A DNA stretch of 64,000 bases from positions 62,001 through 126,000 of the forward strand of contig CANNAE010000004.1 in assembly GCA_947502505.1 (NCBI GenBank), in the 5' to 3' direction. Under the pieces are notes generated by a model. The model was given only the letters and a program-made list of their open reading frames with translations. It was not told the origin of the DNA and searched no databases. Position 1 is the first letter of the stretch. Each line of letters begins with the position of its first letter. Both the position numbers and the translations under genes were made by a program. This DNA is from an uncultured Planococcus sp. Lineage in GTDB: Bacteria > Bacillota > Bacilli > Bacillales_A > Planococcaceae. This document shows, in pieces, positions 18,825 through 27,236 of this stretch.

Positions 18825-19227
18825 GATGGATGGTCACCGTCCTTTCGCCGCTGCTGGTCGAAAAGCGCATCGTGCCCGGCTGGAAGATCGACCCGCTCGG
18901 CGTGAAATGCACTACGCTGATGTTGCTGGCCTTAGTTAAACCGATTGACTTCGGCATCGGCCTGGCATATATAGGCCGGCTCAAGCTATACATCACTTCA
19001 TAGCCAGGCTTATTGTCCCAAAAAACCAACATCACGGACGTCTTTAGTGCATAACTTTGGCTTTGCGCATAATGGATGTCTTGCTCCAGCAATGTGAAAA
19101 AACGGTCTTCTTCGCGCTTGGCTTCAATCTTTACAATAGAGCTTATAGCAAGCGATACACTAATTCCGACTACCGCCAAGACCAGCAGCATTTCAAGCAG
19201 CGTAAATCCGGAATTGCTTTTTAAGAT
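18793..19227 (-). CDS. comGD: Competence pseudopilin ComGD, start codon uncertain
   Basis: Type II pseudopilin of the DNA-uptake apparatus. The frame encodes SNSGFTLLEMLLVLAVVGISVSLA, the prepilin peptidase site (Gly before Phe at about 19207) and membrane helix, then FFTLLEQDIHYAQSQSYAL, typical of ComGD. The first ATG (19191) lies inside GFTLLEM and would delete the cleavage site. Upstream the frame is open only to an in-frame TGA at 19252-19254 and holds no ATG, GTG or TTG; two ATC codons (19236, 19227) are the only near-standard options. The coordinate given uses 19227 and is a guess. comGC ends inside the same stretch. Confidence 0.75.
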   Translation of the reverse strand: MLKSNSGFTLLEMLLVLAVVGISVSLAISSIVKIEAKREEDRFFTLLEQDIHYAQSQSYALKTSVMLVFWDNKPGYEVMYSLSRPIYARPMPKSIGLTKASNISVVHFTPSGSIFQPGTMRFSTSSGERTVTIHLGKGRVVVSK

Positions 19228-19538
19228 CCTTTCGATGAGCTCACCACGCCCTCAGGCGAAATAATGATCGTCTCTCCGTTCGGGCAGCTTGTGTTGCCTT
19301 CTTTCACATAGGCTTCCGACACCAATTGGGCCATCGTCGGCACCGCTTTTTTATCCATTCGGTAGGATTCTACTTGCCCCTGAACCATCTGGACAAATGC
19401 CTTGCAGCCTTTATCATCCACCGACGAAGTTTGCTTGGAGACATTCGGGATGGCGATGGCAATCAATACTGTGATGATCAACATGACGATGAGCATTTCG
19501 ATGAGCGTGAAGCCCCTTTGGTTTTTTAATCGTTTCAT
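19221..19538 (-). CDS. comGC: Major competence pseudopilin ComGC
   Basis: 105 residues. MKRLKNQRGFTLIEMLIVMLIITVLIAIAIPN is a textbook type IV prepilin leader with cleavage after Gly9 by ComC and Glu5 of the mature form. Two Cys (in KGCKAF and TSCPNG) can form the intramolecular disulfide known for ComGC. It is the major subunit of the pseudopilus that lets DNA cross the wall. 11 nt after comGB. Confidence 0.95.
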   Translation of the reverse strand: MKRLKNQRGFTLIEMLIVMLIITVLIAIAIPNVSKQTSSVDDKGCKAFVQMVQGQVESYRMDKKAVPTMAQLVSEAYVKEGNTSCPNGETIIISPEGVVSSSKGS

Positions 19539-19549
19539 CGTATTCCTCC

Positions 19550-20596
19550 TTAGATCGTATGGACGAGATTATACATCGGCAACAGAATCGCTAAATAAGC
19601 GGCAACAATACAAACCGCTATCAACACAAAGAAACTTGGCTGGATAATTTTCAGTGAACGCTGTGCTTGCAACTCAATCCTATCAAGCAACAGGTCGCTA
19701 TAGAGCATCAACTCTTTTCCGAGCATCCCCGTCGCTTCGCCGTGCCGGATGAAAGCAGCCATGTCCTCGGCCGCAAACGCATGGCGTTCTACAGCGAACG
19801 ATAGCGCAAGGCCCGTCCTGACCTCTTCATGCAAGGCTCCGGCGATTCGGGCGATGATGGGATGATGCCGTTGCTCGCGCAGGAGCACCAACGCTTCCTG
19901 CAGCGAGAGGCCGCTATGCAAAAGCGTGCCGAGCTCCCTAGAAGCAAGTTGGGACCAGTACAGCCGCATGGCCTGCCCGACGACCGGCAGCTTGATCAAT
20001 AGCCTGATTTGACGCTCAGCAGCCTGCCGTCTGAGGTAGGCGCGGAATCTCGCAACTGATAACGCAATCAGCGCAAATACGGCAATCGCCAGGTCCGGGA
20101 TGCGCAGCAAATAAACCGGCACGCCCTGGCCTTCTTCTCCATGCTGCAGCGAAGAAATCAAGGCGGTCAGATTGGGTACGTAATTGGTCCTGAAAAACAG
20201 GAACAAAGCGGCGGTCAAAATCAATAGCGAGACGGGATAAATCAAGATGCTGCGCAATTTTTTCTGCACTTCTTCCGTGCGCTTAAACCCAGCGGCGATG
20301 CCGTGAATCGCTTCGCCGAGCTTGCCATGGAACTCGGCGATTTCAACAGGGAACAGCACACGCTCGCGGAATCCGAGGAATTTCAGCACCTCAGCGGCAT
20401 TGCCGCCGCCTTTTAAGATGCGGTCCATGCCGTCGAGCGCTTCGTCTGCGCGCTCTGTGTGCATGGGCAACAGGAGCGTCATAGCCACCGGAAACAAATA
20501 GCCTTCAGCCATCAACGCCGAAAGCCTGCCCAGAAATTGCGCTCGGTCACGGAAGGGCAATCGTCTAGCATTCAAAACCGGCATGAAGCGCACCAA
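19550..20596 (-). CDS. comGB: Competence inner-membrane platform protein ComGB
   Basis: GspF-family polytopic protein on which the pseudopilus is assembled. 348 residues with two T2SSF repeats: LGEAIHGIAAGFKRTEEVQKKLRSILIYPVSLL near 90-125 and ELGTLLHSGLSLQEAL...GMLGKELMLYSDLLLDRIE in the second half, and three membrane helices. Start is TTG 20596 after AAGGGG, or ATG 20584; both overlap comGA (20565). Confidence 0.92.
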   Translation of the reverse strand: MVRFMPVLNARRLPFRDRAQFLGRLSALMAEGYLFPVAMTLLLPMHTERADEALDGMDRILKGGGNAAEVLKFLGFRERVLFPVEIAEFHGKLGEAIHGIAAGFKRTEEVQKKLRSILIYPVSLLILTAALFLFFRTNYVPNLTALISSLQHGEEGQGVPVYLLRIPDLAIAVFALIALSVARFRAYLRRQAAERQIRLLIKLPVVGQAMRLYWSQLASRELGTLLHSGLSLQEALVLLREQRHHPIIARIAGALHEEVRTGLALSFAVERHAFAAEDMAAFIRHGEATGMLGKELMLYSDLLLDRIELQAQRSLKIIQPSFFVLIAVCIVAAYLAILLPMYNLVHTI

Positions 20597-21590
20597 TCCT
20601 CACCCCTTCCCGGATTTGCCCGCCGAATGATAGATGCTCCGGCAGTTGATATTCCTGCTGCTGTCTCGCTGATCGGATGGCATCAGAGAGACTCTCATCA
20701 CACAGGATTTCATAGAGCGCACGGTGCTTTGTCTCGAGCTGGTCCAAATCCTCGTACATCGGCACGATTTTCTGTGCCGCGATGCCGATCAGCGTCTGCA
20801 GCATATCTTCATAAGGAATGCCCAAATCATGGAGCCTGTGAAGACAGCCGACCGAATGCCTCGCATGGATCGTCGAAAACACCAAATGCCCTGTCAACGC
20901 AGCCCTTACGGCTATCTCTGCCGTTTCAGCGTCGCGAATCTCCCCGATCATGATGATGTCGGGGTCATGCCTCAAGATCGCTTTCAGCCCTGTCGCATAA
21001 TTCATGCCGGACTTTTCATTGACTTGGATTTGCAGGAAAGCGGGGTTCTGGCGCTCGACTGGATCTTCGAGCGTGATGACATTGCGGTTGAGCCGTTCGG
21101 AACAATGGCGCAATAAAGAATACAAAGTCGTCGATTTGCCGCAGCCAGTCGGACCGGTCAATAGCATCAAGCCTTGCCGCTCGCCGGCTAGCTTCTCAAG
21201 CAGCCTGGCCGAATCGCGGAAAGCGGCCAATTCATCGAGAAACAAGGCGGTATTATCCGGAATGACACGGATGACGATGCTTTCTTTCGTCATTACTGAA
21301 GGTAGAGTGGAAATGCGGAAGTGGTGGGTATGGCCATTCATCTGGAGATGGAATGAGCCCGTTTGGGGTTTTCGTTTTTCGCTCATGTCCAAAAGAGAGA
21401 GGTACTTGAAATAAGCAATCATGCGATCGCCTAAATCGAAGGGGATTTTCGTCACCGGTTTGAACTGGTGATAGGTGCGGTAAGTGATGCTGTAATCGCG
21501 GGGTTCTGGCCTGATATGGATATCCGTGGTTTTTTCTGCTACGGCGGAATGCAATAAATCGAAGCATCGCCGTTCGATGATCTCTTGCAT
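20565..21590 (-). CDS. comGA: Competence pseudopilus assembly ATPase ComGA
   Basis: Secretion/traffic ATPase that powers pseudopilus assembly at the membrane. 341 residues. Walker A GPTGCGKSTT, Walker B DIIMIGEIRDAETAEIAVRAALTGH, His-box FSTIHARHS. In B. subtilis ComGA also halts growth during competence. ATG 21590 with GGAGG 5 nt upstream; a GTG at 21596 would lie within the ribosome site. First gene of comGA-GB-GC-GD-GE-GF-GG. Confidence 0.95.
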   Translation of the reverse strand: MQEIIERRCFDLLHSAVAEKTTDIHIRPEPRDYSITYRTYHQFKPVTKIPFDLGDRMIAYFKYLSLLDMSEKRKPQTGSFHLQMNGHTHHFRISTLPSVMTKESIVIRVIPDNTALFLDELAAFRDSARLLEKLAGERQGLMLLTGPTGCGKSTTLYSLLRHCSERLNRNVITLEDPVERQNPAFLQIQVNEKSGMNYATGLKAILRHDPDIIMIGEIRDAETAEIAVRAALTGHLVFSTIHARHSVGCLHRLHDLGIPYEDMLQTLIGIAAQKIVPMYEDLDQLETKHRALYEILCDESLSDAIRSARQQQEYQLPEHLSFGGQIREGVRIGALHAGFEC

Positions 21591-21621
21591 ATTCACCTCC
21601 TATCCGGGTCTTCTTGCGGAG

Positions 21622-21650
21622 GCTGCCTCTCCGCTCCCCATTAGTATAAG
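21622..21650 (-). promoter_or_regulatory. Possible comG leader and promoter region
   Basis: TATACT (-10 type) at about 21643-21648 on the minus strand with TATTCA 17 nt upstream. A ComK-like AT-box (AAAT-N5-TTTT) lies at 21683-21695. Only one AT-box is clear; ComK sites have two. Confidence 0.35.
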
Positions 21651-21706
21651 CCCACCACATAAGCTTGAATATCGAAAACATCAAAATAATTATTTGAATG
21701 CCCCGA

Positions 21707-21735
21707 AGCCCTGAAAATCAGGTTTTCAGGGCTTG
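21707..21735. repeat. Perfect inverted repeat upstream of comGA
   Basis: AAGCCCTGAAAA / TTTTCAGGGCTT, 12-bp arms with a 5-nt loop and no T-run after either arm. It lies in the divergent region between comGA and the DUF2626 gene. It could be a weak terminator or a protein site. Confidence 0.6.
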
Positions 21736-21876
21736 CCATGAGCGCAAGAGAACGCTTTATGAAGACTCCTACACCGCTTTGTCACAAACTAGCGCGAAGT
21801 CCTTGTTTACACATAGACTCGTCTTCCTATATAATGAATAGGAGATTATTGTATTGTGGCAAAGGAGGGATTACCC

Positions 21877-22119
21877 ATGGATAATATGTTTAAATTAATG
21901 GGATGGTGGACTGGAATCTTTGCAATTTTATTTTATGTCGGCGATATGGTCGAAGTATCATTGTTGATGGTTGCCAATACCGGCTTGTTCGTTCTTCTTG
22001 GATACTTAAACATTTCTGAACGCATGTATATGTATATTTTCGGAGCCTACCTGACAATCTTTTTTGTTGGCTTTACTTACTACTCTACGTTCATCCACAT
22101 CCCAGGAGCAGGTCATTAA
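21877..22119 (+). CDS. DUF2626 family membrane protein (YqgY-like)
   Basis: 80 residues from ATG 21877, which has AAAGGAGGG 7 nt upstream. Three membrane segments (about 7-24, 28-45, 52-72) with the conserved WWTGIFAILFYVGDM and SERMYMYIFGAYLTIFFVGFTYY. Function unknown; conserved in Bacillales between comG and the YqgX hydrolase. Monocistronic, with a shared terminator after it. Confidence 0.88.
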   Translation: MDNMFKLMGWWTGIFAILFYVGDMVEVSLLMVANTGLFVLLGYLNISERMYMYIFGAYLTIFFVGFTYYSTFIHIPGAGH

Positions 22120-22139
22120 TAGAACTTGAATGTGAACGC

Positions 22140-22171
22140 AAAAAAACGGCCATCGCGGCCGTTTTTTTTTT
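22140..22171. terminator. Bidirectional terminator
   Basis: ACGGCC-ATCGC-GGCCGT stem flanked by A's and a ten-T run, between the convergent DUF2626 and hydrolase genes. Confidence 0.8.
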
Positions 22172-22181
22172 GCTTTTATTT

Positions 22182-22817
22182 TTACATGCGCAAGAATGGA
22201 TTGTGCTGGCGCTCTTGTCCTGGCGTCGTTTCCGGGCCGTGCCCAGGAAACAGGAAAGTTTCTTCCGGCAAGGTCAATAAGGAGTCACGGATCGATTTCA
22301 ATAATACCGATTCCGAGCCTTCCGTTAAATCCGTGCGACCGATGCTTCCCGAAAATAAAGTGTCGCCGACAATCGCGAAACGGTCTTCCGGAAAATAGAA
22401 GCTCACGCTGCCCGGTGAATGCCCGGGAGTGTGGAATAGCTCCATGTGGAATGGGCCGATTTCCAGCGCCTGTTCATCGGTGATCCATTCGTCCGCATCT
22501 GCTACGCGGTAATCCGGCAATGCCGCATATTTACCTGAGCCGTTCAAATTCGGGCGCCCAAGGAAATCGCGCTCTTTATGATGCAGATAGACGGGAATCT
22601 TGTAAATGTCCCGCAATTCGTCCACCGCCCCAATATGGTCAAAATGGGCATGTGTCAAAAGGATGGCAAGCGGCGTCAATTGCTTGCGCTTCAAGACTTC
22701 CTGGATTTTCCCTGCTTCTTCGCCGGGGTCAAAAATGACGCATTGCTTGTCTTCCCCGGATATGATGTAGCAATTCGTTTGTACTGGGCCGAGTTCCAGC
22801 CGGTCGATTTTCAACAT
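22182..22817 (-). CDS. Metallo-beta-lactamase fold hydrolase (YqgX-like)
   Basis: 211 residues. Zinc motif THAHFDHIGAVD near 59-70, further ligands in HTPGHSPGSVSFY, VGDTLF and FPGHGPET. Glyoxalase II-like subgroup; B. subtilis YqgX has been linked to bacillithiol-dependent methylglyoxal handling, but the substrate here is not visible. ATG 22817 is chosen because GAGGTG, which overlaps a possible GTG at 22826, is 7 nt upstream. Confidence 0.9.
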   Translation of the reverse strand: MLKIDRLELGPVQTNCYIISGEDKQCVIFDPGEEAGKIQEVLKRKQLTPLAILLTHAHFDHIGAVDELRDIYKIPVYLHHKERDFLGRPNLNGSGKYAALPDYRVADADEWITDEQALEIGPFHMELFHTPGHSPGSVSFYFPEDRFAIVGDTLFSGSIGRTDLTEGSESVLLKSIRDSLLTLPEETFLFPGHGPETTPGQERQHNPFLRM

Positions 22818-22970
22818 ATCTTTCACCTCATTAGCAGTATATCACGAACACATTCGTTTGCTTGTTCAATAGAATGACATTTTTACGACTCGACAAACAT
22901 GCAGAATTTCTTTACAATATAAAGAGTAGAAGACGGCACTGGCTGTTAAAGTTGAAGGGAGTGTCATAAG

Positions 22971-23153
22971 ATGAGTTGGATTTTGATGGTTATTTTCGGC
23001 CTCACAGCAGTTCTTGCTGCAATCGGTACAGTTCAAACCCTAAGAAACAAAGAAGTGTTAGGATTCTTATTTAATTTTGGGACCTTTGTTATTTTCGGCG
23101 GTTTCACCGTTGCAACTCTCATTACACACGGTTACCCACCTGGCCTTCACTAA
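22971..23153 (+). CDS. DUF2759 family small membrane protein (YqgW-like)
   Basis: 60 residues with two membrane helices (about 3-22 and 30-50): ILMVIFGLTAVLAAIGTVQTLRNKEVLGFLFNFG and VIFGGFTVATLITHGYPPG. Conserved small protein of Bacillales, function unknown. GAAGGGAG ribosome site about 10 nt upstream. Own terminator downstream. Confidence 0.85.
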   Translation: MSWILMVIFGLTAVLAAIGTVQTLRNKEVLGFLFNFGTFVIFGGFTVATLITHGYPPGLH

Positions 23154-23156
23154 GAA

Positions 23157-23190
23157 AAGCACCGGCGCATCCATTGCGCCGGTTTTTTTA
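23157..23190 (+). terminator. Terminator after the DUF2759 gene
   Basis: ACCGGCGCA-TCCAT-TGCGCCGGT stem followed by TTTTTTT. Confidence 0.85.
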
Positions 23191-23199
23191 TTGCCATAT

Positions 23200-23238
23200 A
23201 AAAAGCTGCCAAACCACTATCGGTTTGGCAGCTTTTTT
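23200..23238 (-). terminator. Terminator after the LTA synthase family gene
   Basis: 14-bp stem AAAGCTGCCAAACC / GGTTTGGCAGCTTT with a short loop, T-rich flank on the minus strand, just after the stop at 23242. Confidence 0.85.
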
Positions 23239-23241
23239 GCT

Positions 23242-25146
23242 TTAAGGTTGCGGTTGTTCATCCAATGTTTTCAATTGGCCGTTTTCTTCTTCATAGAACC
23301 TCAGCAAGTCGCCATTGATGATCGATTCGGAATACTGGAGCTCTTCAAGAGCCTGTTCAGCGTATGGGTCGCACACGCTTTGGTCTTCCACCGGTTCTCC
23401 TGTTTCGATATCGTAGCAAACATTCGCTGCATAAACATATTCATCGGTCACAAAGCGCCCGTCGCGGAACACGACGAATTCCTCGTGTTCTTCAGAGAAC
23501 AAGTCCCCGCCGAATTGAATGTCTTTTTCGGTTTCCATGCCCATCAAATGAAGGATGGTGGAACGCATATCCACTTGGCCGCCGATTTCCTCATCTACAT
23601 AGCCCTGTTCATACCCTGGGATGTGGACGAAGAATGGCACTTTTTGCAATTGCGCCGATTCATATGGCGTAATTTCCTTGCCTAGGTATTGCGCCATCGC
23701 TTCGTTGTGATTGTCGGAGATGCCGTAATGGTCACCGTACATCACGATGATGGAGTTTTCGTATAGCCCTTGTTCTTTCAAGTCTTCGAACAATGTCTTG
23801 ACCGCTTCATCCAAATAGCGCACTGTCTGGAAATAACGGTTCAAAGTGCCTGAATTGGAATCGTATTCGTCGATCAATTTGTCCTCTTCATCCAATGTGA
23901 ACGGGTGGTGGTTCGTCAGCGACAGCAAGCGCGTGTAGAACGGCTGCTGCATTTCAGACATATGGCCGACGGATTGCTCGAAGAATGGAATGTCCTTCAT
24001 GCCCCAGTTGACCGCTTGCCCTTCTCCCACAGTAAAGCTTTGGATATCGTAGAACTTGTCGATTTCAAGTGATTCGTACATCATGTCGCGGTTCCAGAAG
24101 CTTTTCGTATTGGCGTGCTGGACATTGGTTGTATAACCTTCGTTGCCCATCTTTTCCGCCATCGAGTTAAAGGTATTGCCGCTATGCGTAAAGAACACGG
24201 CCCCTCCACTCAATGGGTACATGCCGGTCTCAAGCAGGAACTCCGAGTCGGAAGTTTTCCCGAGCCCGGTCTGGTGGTAAAAGTTCGGGAAGTAGATCGT
24301 ATCTTCATCTTGCGTCAATTCGTTCATAAACGGCGTGATGGTTTCGCCATTCATTTCATTGTTCAAGACAAAAGTCTGCAATGACTCGAGTGTGACGACG
24401 ATTAAATTGCGCCCTTCCGCAGCGCCGAACATTTCCTCAGACGGTTCTGCCTGGTTCGAACGGACGTAATTGGTCACTTCCGTCAATTCCGAGCCATCCG
24501 CGAGCGCTCGTTGCGCTTGCGATTTCGATTGGATATAAACATCATACAAGTGATAATTGTACATCCCCAAGTTCTTGACAAGCATTTCGCGGTCGAAGCT
24601 TCTCGTCAATAGCTGCGGGCGTTCCGCTTCAGCTAGGCCGAGATTAAAGAACAGCACAGCTGCCGACAGGACGAAATAGGCTTTGCGATGCGTCGCTGCT
24701 GATTTGGCTGCTGCCTGCTTCTCTTTGACAAAACGCATAGCCAAAAGAATGATAATGATATCGGCGAAATAGACGATATCGGTCCAGAAAATGCTCGCCG
24801 CCGCACTATTGCCGATATCGCCGAAATTATCCGTCTGGAACAATACGGGCAAAGTGATGAAATCCGTAAAGAAGCGGTAGAACGCCACGTTTCCGTATAA
24901 GATCACCGAGGTCAAGACAGCGATAACGAGAATATAGCGGTTGCGTGCTTTTTTGCTCTTGAAGAAGAGCGCGCCTCCATAGGCGAATAATAATAAGCTT
25001 AAGGGATTCAAGAACAGGATAAATTCCTGCAATGCATTGTCAATGGTAATGGAAAAGGCCGTTTTGTAGACGACATATGTCGTCAGCCATGTCGCGATGA
25101 CTGCGATGGCCAGGACCGAATGCTTAGGCCATTCTTTGTTTTTCAT
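23242..25146 (-). CDS. Lipoteichoic acid synthase family sulfatase (LtaS/YqgS-like)
   Basis: Polymerises or primes the glycerol-phosphate backbone of lipoteichoic acid from phosphatidylglycerol at the outer face of the membrane. 634 residues: five membrane helices in about the first 190 residues, then an extracellular sulfatase-fold domain with TLESLQTFV (metal Glu), GLGKTSDSEF (catalytic Thr), YGDHYGISDNHNE (metal Asp/His). Placed where B. subtilis has yqgS, one of four LTA synthase paralogues; whether it is the main LtaS here cannot be told. AAGGAGG before the ATG. glcK, next to yqgQ in B. subtilis, is absent. Confidence 0.9.
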   Translation of the reverse strand: MKNKEWPKHSVLAIAVIATWLTTYVVYKTAFSITIDNALQEFILFLNPLSLLLFAYGGALFFKSKKARNRYILVIAVLTSVILYGNVAFYRFFTDFITLPVLFQTDNFGDIGNSAAASIFWTDIVYFADIIIILLAMRFVKEKQAAAKSAATHRKAYFVLSAAVLFFNLGLAEAERPQLLTRSFDREMLVKNLGMYNYHLYDVYIQSKSQAQRALADGSELTEVTNYVRSNQAEPSEEMFGAAEGRNLIVVTLESLQTFVLNNEMNGETITPFMNELTQDEDTIYFPNFYHQTGLGKTSDSEFLLETGMYPLSGGAVFFTHSGNTFNSMAEKMGNEGYTTNVQHANTKSFWNRDMMYESLEIDKFYDIQSFTVGEGQAVNWGMKDIPFFEQSVGHMSEMQQPFYTRLLSLTNHHPFTLDEEDKLIDEYDSNSGTLNRYFQTVRYLDEAVKTLFEDLKEQGLYENSIIVMYGDHYGISDNHNEAMAQYLGKEITPYESAQLQKVPFFVHIPGYEQGYVDEEIGGQVDMRSTILHLMGMETEKDIQFGGDLFSEEHEEFVVFRDGRFVTDEYVYAANVCYDIETGEPVEDQSVCDPYAEQALEELQYSESIINGDLLRFYEEENGQLKTLDEQPQP

Positions 25147-25302
25147 TGCCGCACATCCTCCTTGTCTAACCGGAGCGTTTGTCCGGTTCGTGCAAATTTC
25201 AGTTTCAAATAAAATGGAAATTCAATACCTTATAGTATAGAACAAATTTCCTTCAAGCGAAAGCAATTACCCTTAATAGACGCGCCACAACGCGCCTTGG
25301 TT

Positions 25303-25509
25303 TCATGATTTTCCTTTTTTCTCATATTCTGTACGCTTCTGCCGCAAAATCACCAAGGCGGATGCGTATTCGCGCGGCGTGATGAAATCGTGATCGTATA
25401 GATCCCGGATATCGGATTCCATCAAATCGAGATCCGAAATAAAATCCGCCGTATAGATGATCGTTCCGTATCTTTTCAATAATTGCATTACATCGTAAAG
25501 TTCTTTCAT
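25303..25509 (-). CDS. YqgQ family small protein (DUF910)
   Basis: 68 residues, all helical: ELYDVMQLLKRYGTIIYTADFISDLDLMESDIRDLYDHDFI. Matches the short YqgQ family in length and pattern; suggested in structural work to bind single-stranded nucleic acid, function not established. Its ATG overlaps the stop of the 5-formyl-THF cyclo-ligase gene by 4 nt, so the two are cotranslated. Confidence 0.85.
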   Translation of the reverse strand: MKELYDVMQLLKRYGTIIYTADFISDLDLMESDIRDLYDHDFITPREYASALVILRQKRTEYEKKGKS

Positions 25510-26081
25510 GCTCTCACCGCCTTTGAGTCGATTATTCTTTGTTCCGTGATGATGCCATCGACTGGAATGTCATGGCTTTCGATCGGCAATTCTCCAGCCA
25601 GCTGGAATTCGAATGCCAGCGACCTGGTCTTGCCGCTAAAACCGCTTAAATAACGGTCATAATAGCCACCGCCGAAGCCGATTCGGTATCCGCTTTCGGT
25701 AAATACCACGCCGGGCACGATCAATAAATCGATGCTCTCCGGGCCAATAGCTTGTGTTTGTGATTCAATGGGTTCCTGGAGGTCCATATACACCACTTCC
25801 AATTGGCTGAGCGTGCGGATGAGCCGGAAATCCATCGTCCGGTCTGTAGCAAAGCATTTCGGGGCGGCGACTTTTTTCCCCAGCTGCCAGCACGCCTCGA
25901 CCAGCGGAATGGTATCGACTTCCGGCCAGCGCGAGATGGTCACTCCGATGGTCTCGGATTTTTGAAATTCGGGATCTTCCAGCAGTTTCTCCAAAATGGC
26001 CGATGACATTTGGGCATGTTGCGATACTGTCAGCTCCCTCAGCTGGCCGATGACCGATTTTCTCAACAATGCTTTTTCCAT
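25506..26081 (-). CDS. 5-formyltetrahydrofolate cyclo-ligase (YqgN-like)
   Basis: ATP-dependent recovery of 5-formyl-THF as methenyl-THF. 191 residues from ATG 26081 (MEKALLRKSVIGQLREL) behind AAGGGATGG; the frame is open to 26192 without support. Motifs: VTISRWPEVDT, KKVAAPKC near 55-62, and the ATP-binding loop VPGVVFTESGYRIGFGGGYYDRYLS. Fits with folD and the gcv genes in one-carbon metabolism. Confidence 0.93.
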   Translation of the reverse strand: MEKALLRKSVIGQLRELTVSQHAQMSSAILEKLLEDPEFQKSETIGVTISRWPEVDTIPLVEACWQLGKKVAAPKCFATDRTMDFRLIRTLSQLEVVYMDLQEPIESQTQAIGPESIDLLIVPGVVFTESGYRIGFGGGYYDRYLSGFSGKTRSLAFEFQLAGELPIESHDIPVDGIITEQRIIDSKAVRA

Positions 26082-26154
26082 GATGCCACCATCCCTTCTA
26101 CTGAATTGCAAATTGCTTCTATGTATTGTTTCCATCATAAACTGTGCATAACAA

Positions 26155-26187
26155 AAGAAAAAGCCAAAACCCCGAGAGGTTTTGGCA
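26155..26187 (-). terminator. Terminator after rpmG
   Basis: GCCAAAACC-TCTCGG-GGTTTTGGC followed by TTTTTCTTTT on the minus strand. Confidence 0.8.
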
Positions 26188-26196
26188 GTCAATTAC

Positions 26197-26346
26197 TTAC
26201 TTCGTTTCACGGTGTGTTGTCATTTTCTTTTCACGTGAGCAATATTTTTTCAATTCAAGACGCTCAGGGTTGTTGCGCTTATTTTTAACAGTGCTGTAGT
26301 TTCTTTCGCCACAGTCTGTGCAAGCTAGTGTAATGTTTACACGCAT
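26197..26346 (-). CDS. rpmG: 50S ribosomal protein L33
   Basis: 49 residues: [20 protein letters not shown]...[17 protein letters not shown]. It has the first CxxC pair and one Cys of the second pair (YCSREK), so the zinc ribbon is incomplete; such three-Cys forms also occur in staphylococci. GGGAGGG ribosome site 6 nt upstream. Found between yqgN and the pst genes, as in B. subtilis rpmGA. Confidence 0.95.
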   Translation of the reverse strand: MRVNITLACTDCGERNYSTVKNKRNNPERLELKKYCSREKKMTTHRETK

Positions 26347-26471
26347 CGATATCCCTCCCAATTCTTTCAAAAATCCATTTCATTCATAAGCGTGATCTAT
26401 ACGACTTAATTATTATAGCATACCTTCAGTGATTGTCTACTGAAAAATGCCGCTTCACCAGGATTTCCTAA

Positions 26472-26504
26472 AATAAAAACCCACAGCCCTGGCTGTGGGT
26501 TTCG
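26472..26504 (-). terminator. Terminator of the pst operon
   Basis: AAACCCACAGCC / GGCTGTGGGTTT 12-bp stem with T-rich tail on the minus strand, immediately after the phoU stop. Confidence 0.85.
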
Positions 26505-26505
26505 C

Positions 26506-27165
26506 TTATTTATTCAGATCGTAATGGCGGCCGCGGACAAGGTAGAATAATTGCTCCGCAATATTGGTCGCATAATCCGCCGAACGTTCCATATAGCGTG
26601 AGACAAATGCCAATTGCGTCACTTGGCTAAGCTGCTCAGGCTCTTTGGCGCTGTGCTGGAACAATAGCCGGATCGCTTCGCCGTACAAAGCATCCACTTC
26701 GTCATCGAGGTCTGCGATTTCCTTGGCTTTTTCCACATCTTCTTCTATCAGGGCATCGATCCCCTGGCGCAGCATCGAGGTGGCCAGTTCATGCATGCGC
26801 TGGATCTTGCTGATCGGCTCGAGCAAGTCCTGCTGGCCGATCCGGATGGTTTCTTTCGCGATGTTGACGGCATAATCCCCGACCCGCTCCATGTCAGAGG
26901 CGACTTTGATGGTGACGATCAAGCGCCGCAGATCCGTCGCAACCGGGGATTGCTTGGCGATCAAAAGAATGACCTGGTCGTTGAGTTCTTCTTCAAGACG
27001 GTTGATATTGGCGTCTTCGTCAATCACTTGGAGCGCCTTGTCGATATCGTGCGCAAGAAGGGCTTTCATCGATTTGTCGAGTGCATCGATGGCCATTGTG
27101 CTCAATGTAATTAATTGTTCCTGTGCTGAATGTAGCTCGTATTCAAATTTTTCGCGTACTGCCAT
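26506..27165 (-). CDS. phoU: Phosphate signalling protein PhoU
   Basis: 219 residues, two three-helix PhoU repeats with metal-binding DxxxD patterns (EKAKEIADLDDEVDALYGEA; RYMERSADYATNIAEQLFYLV). Links Pst transporter state to the PhoR sensor and restrains phosphate uptake. Last gene of pstS-pstC-pstA-pstB-phoU. B. subtilis has a second pstB here and no phoU, so this operon is of the more common type. Ribosome site GGGAGG. Confidence 0.95.
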   Translation of the reverse strand: MAVREKFEYELHSAQEQLITLSTMAIDALDKSMKALLAHDIDKALQVIDEDANINRLEEELNDQVILLIAKQSPVATDLRRLIVTIKVASDMERVGDYAVNIAKETIRIGQQDLLEPISKIQRMHELATSMLRQGIDALIEEDVEKAKEIADLDDEVDALYGEAIRLLFQHSAKEPEQLSQVTQLAFVSRYMERSADYATNIAEQLFYLVRGRHYDLNK

Positions 27166-27236
27166 TTATTGTTCCTCCCATTCATCCTTTGGTAACGGCC
27201 AGCAGGACATGCTTCTCCGCTGGTTGAACTTGCATA

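Noticed and set aside
19194-19260. Programmed frameshift fusing comGC to comGD
   Set aside because: comGD is in the -1 frame relative to comGC, but no good slippery heptamer was seen before the comGC stop, and a fused pilin would not be processed at the GFTLLE site.
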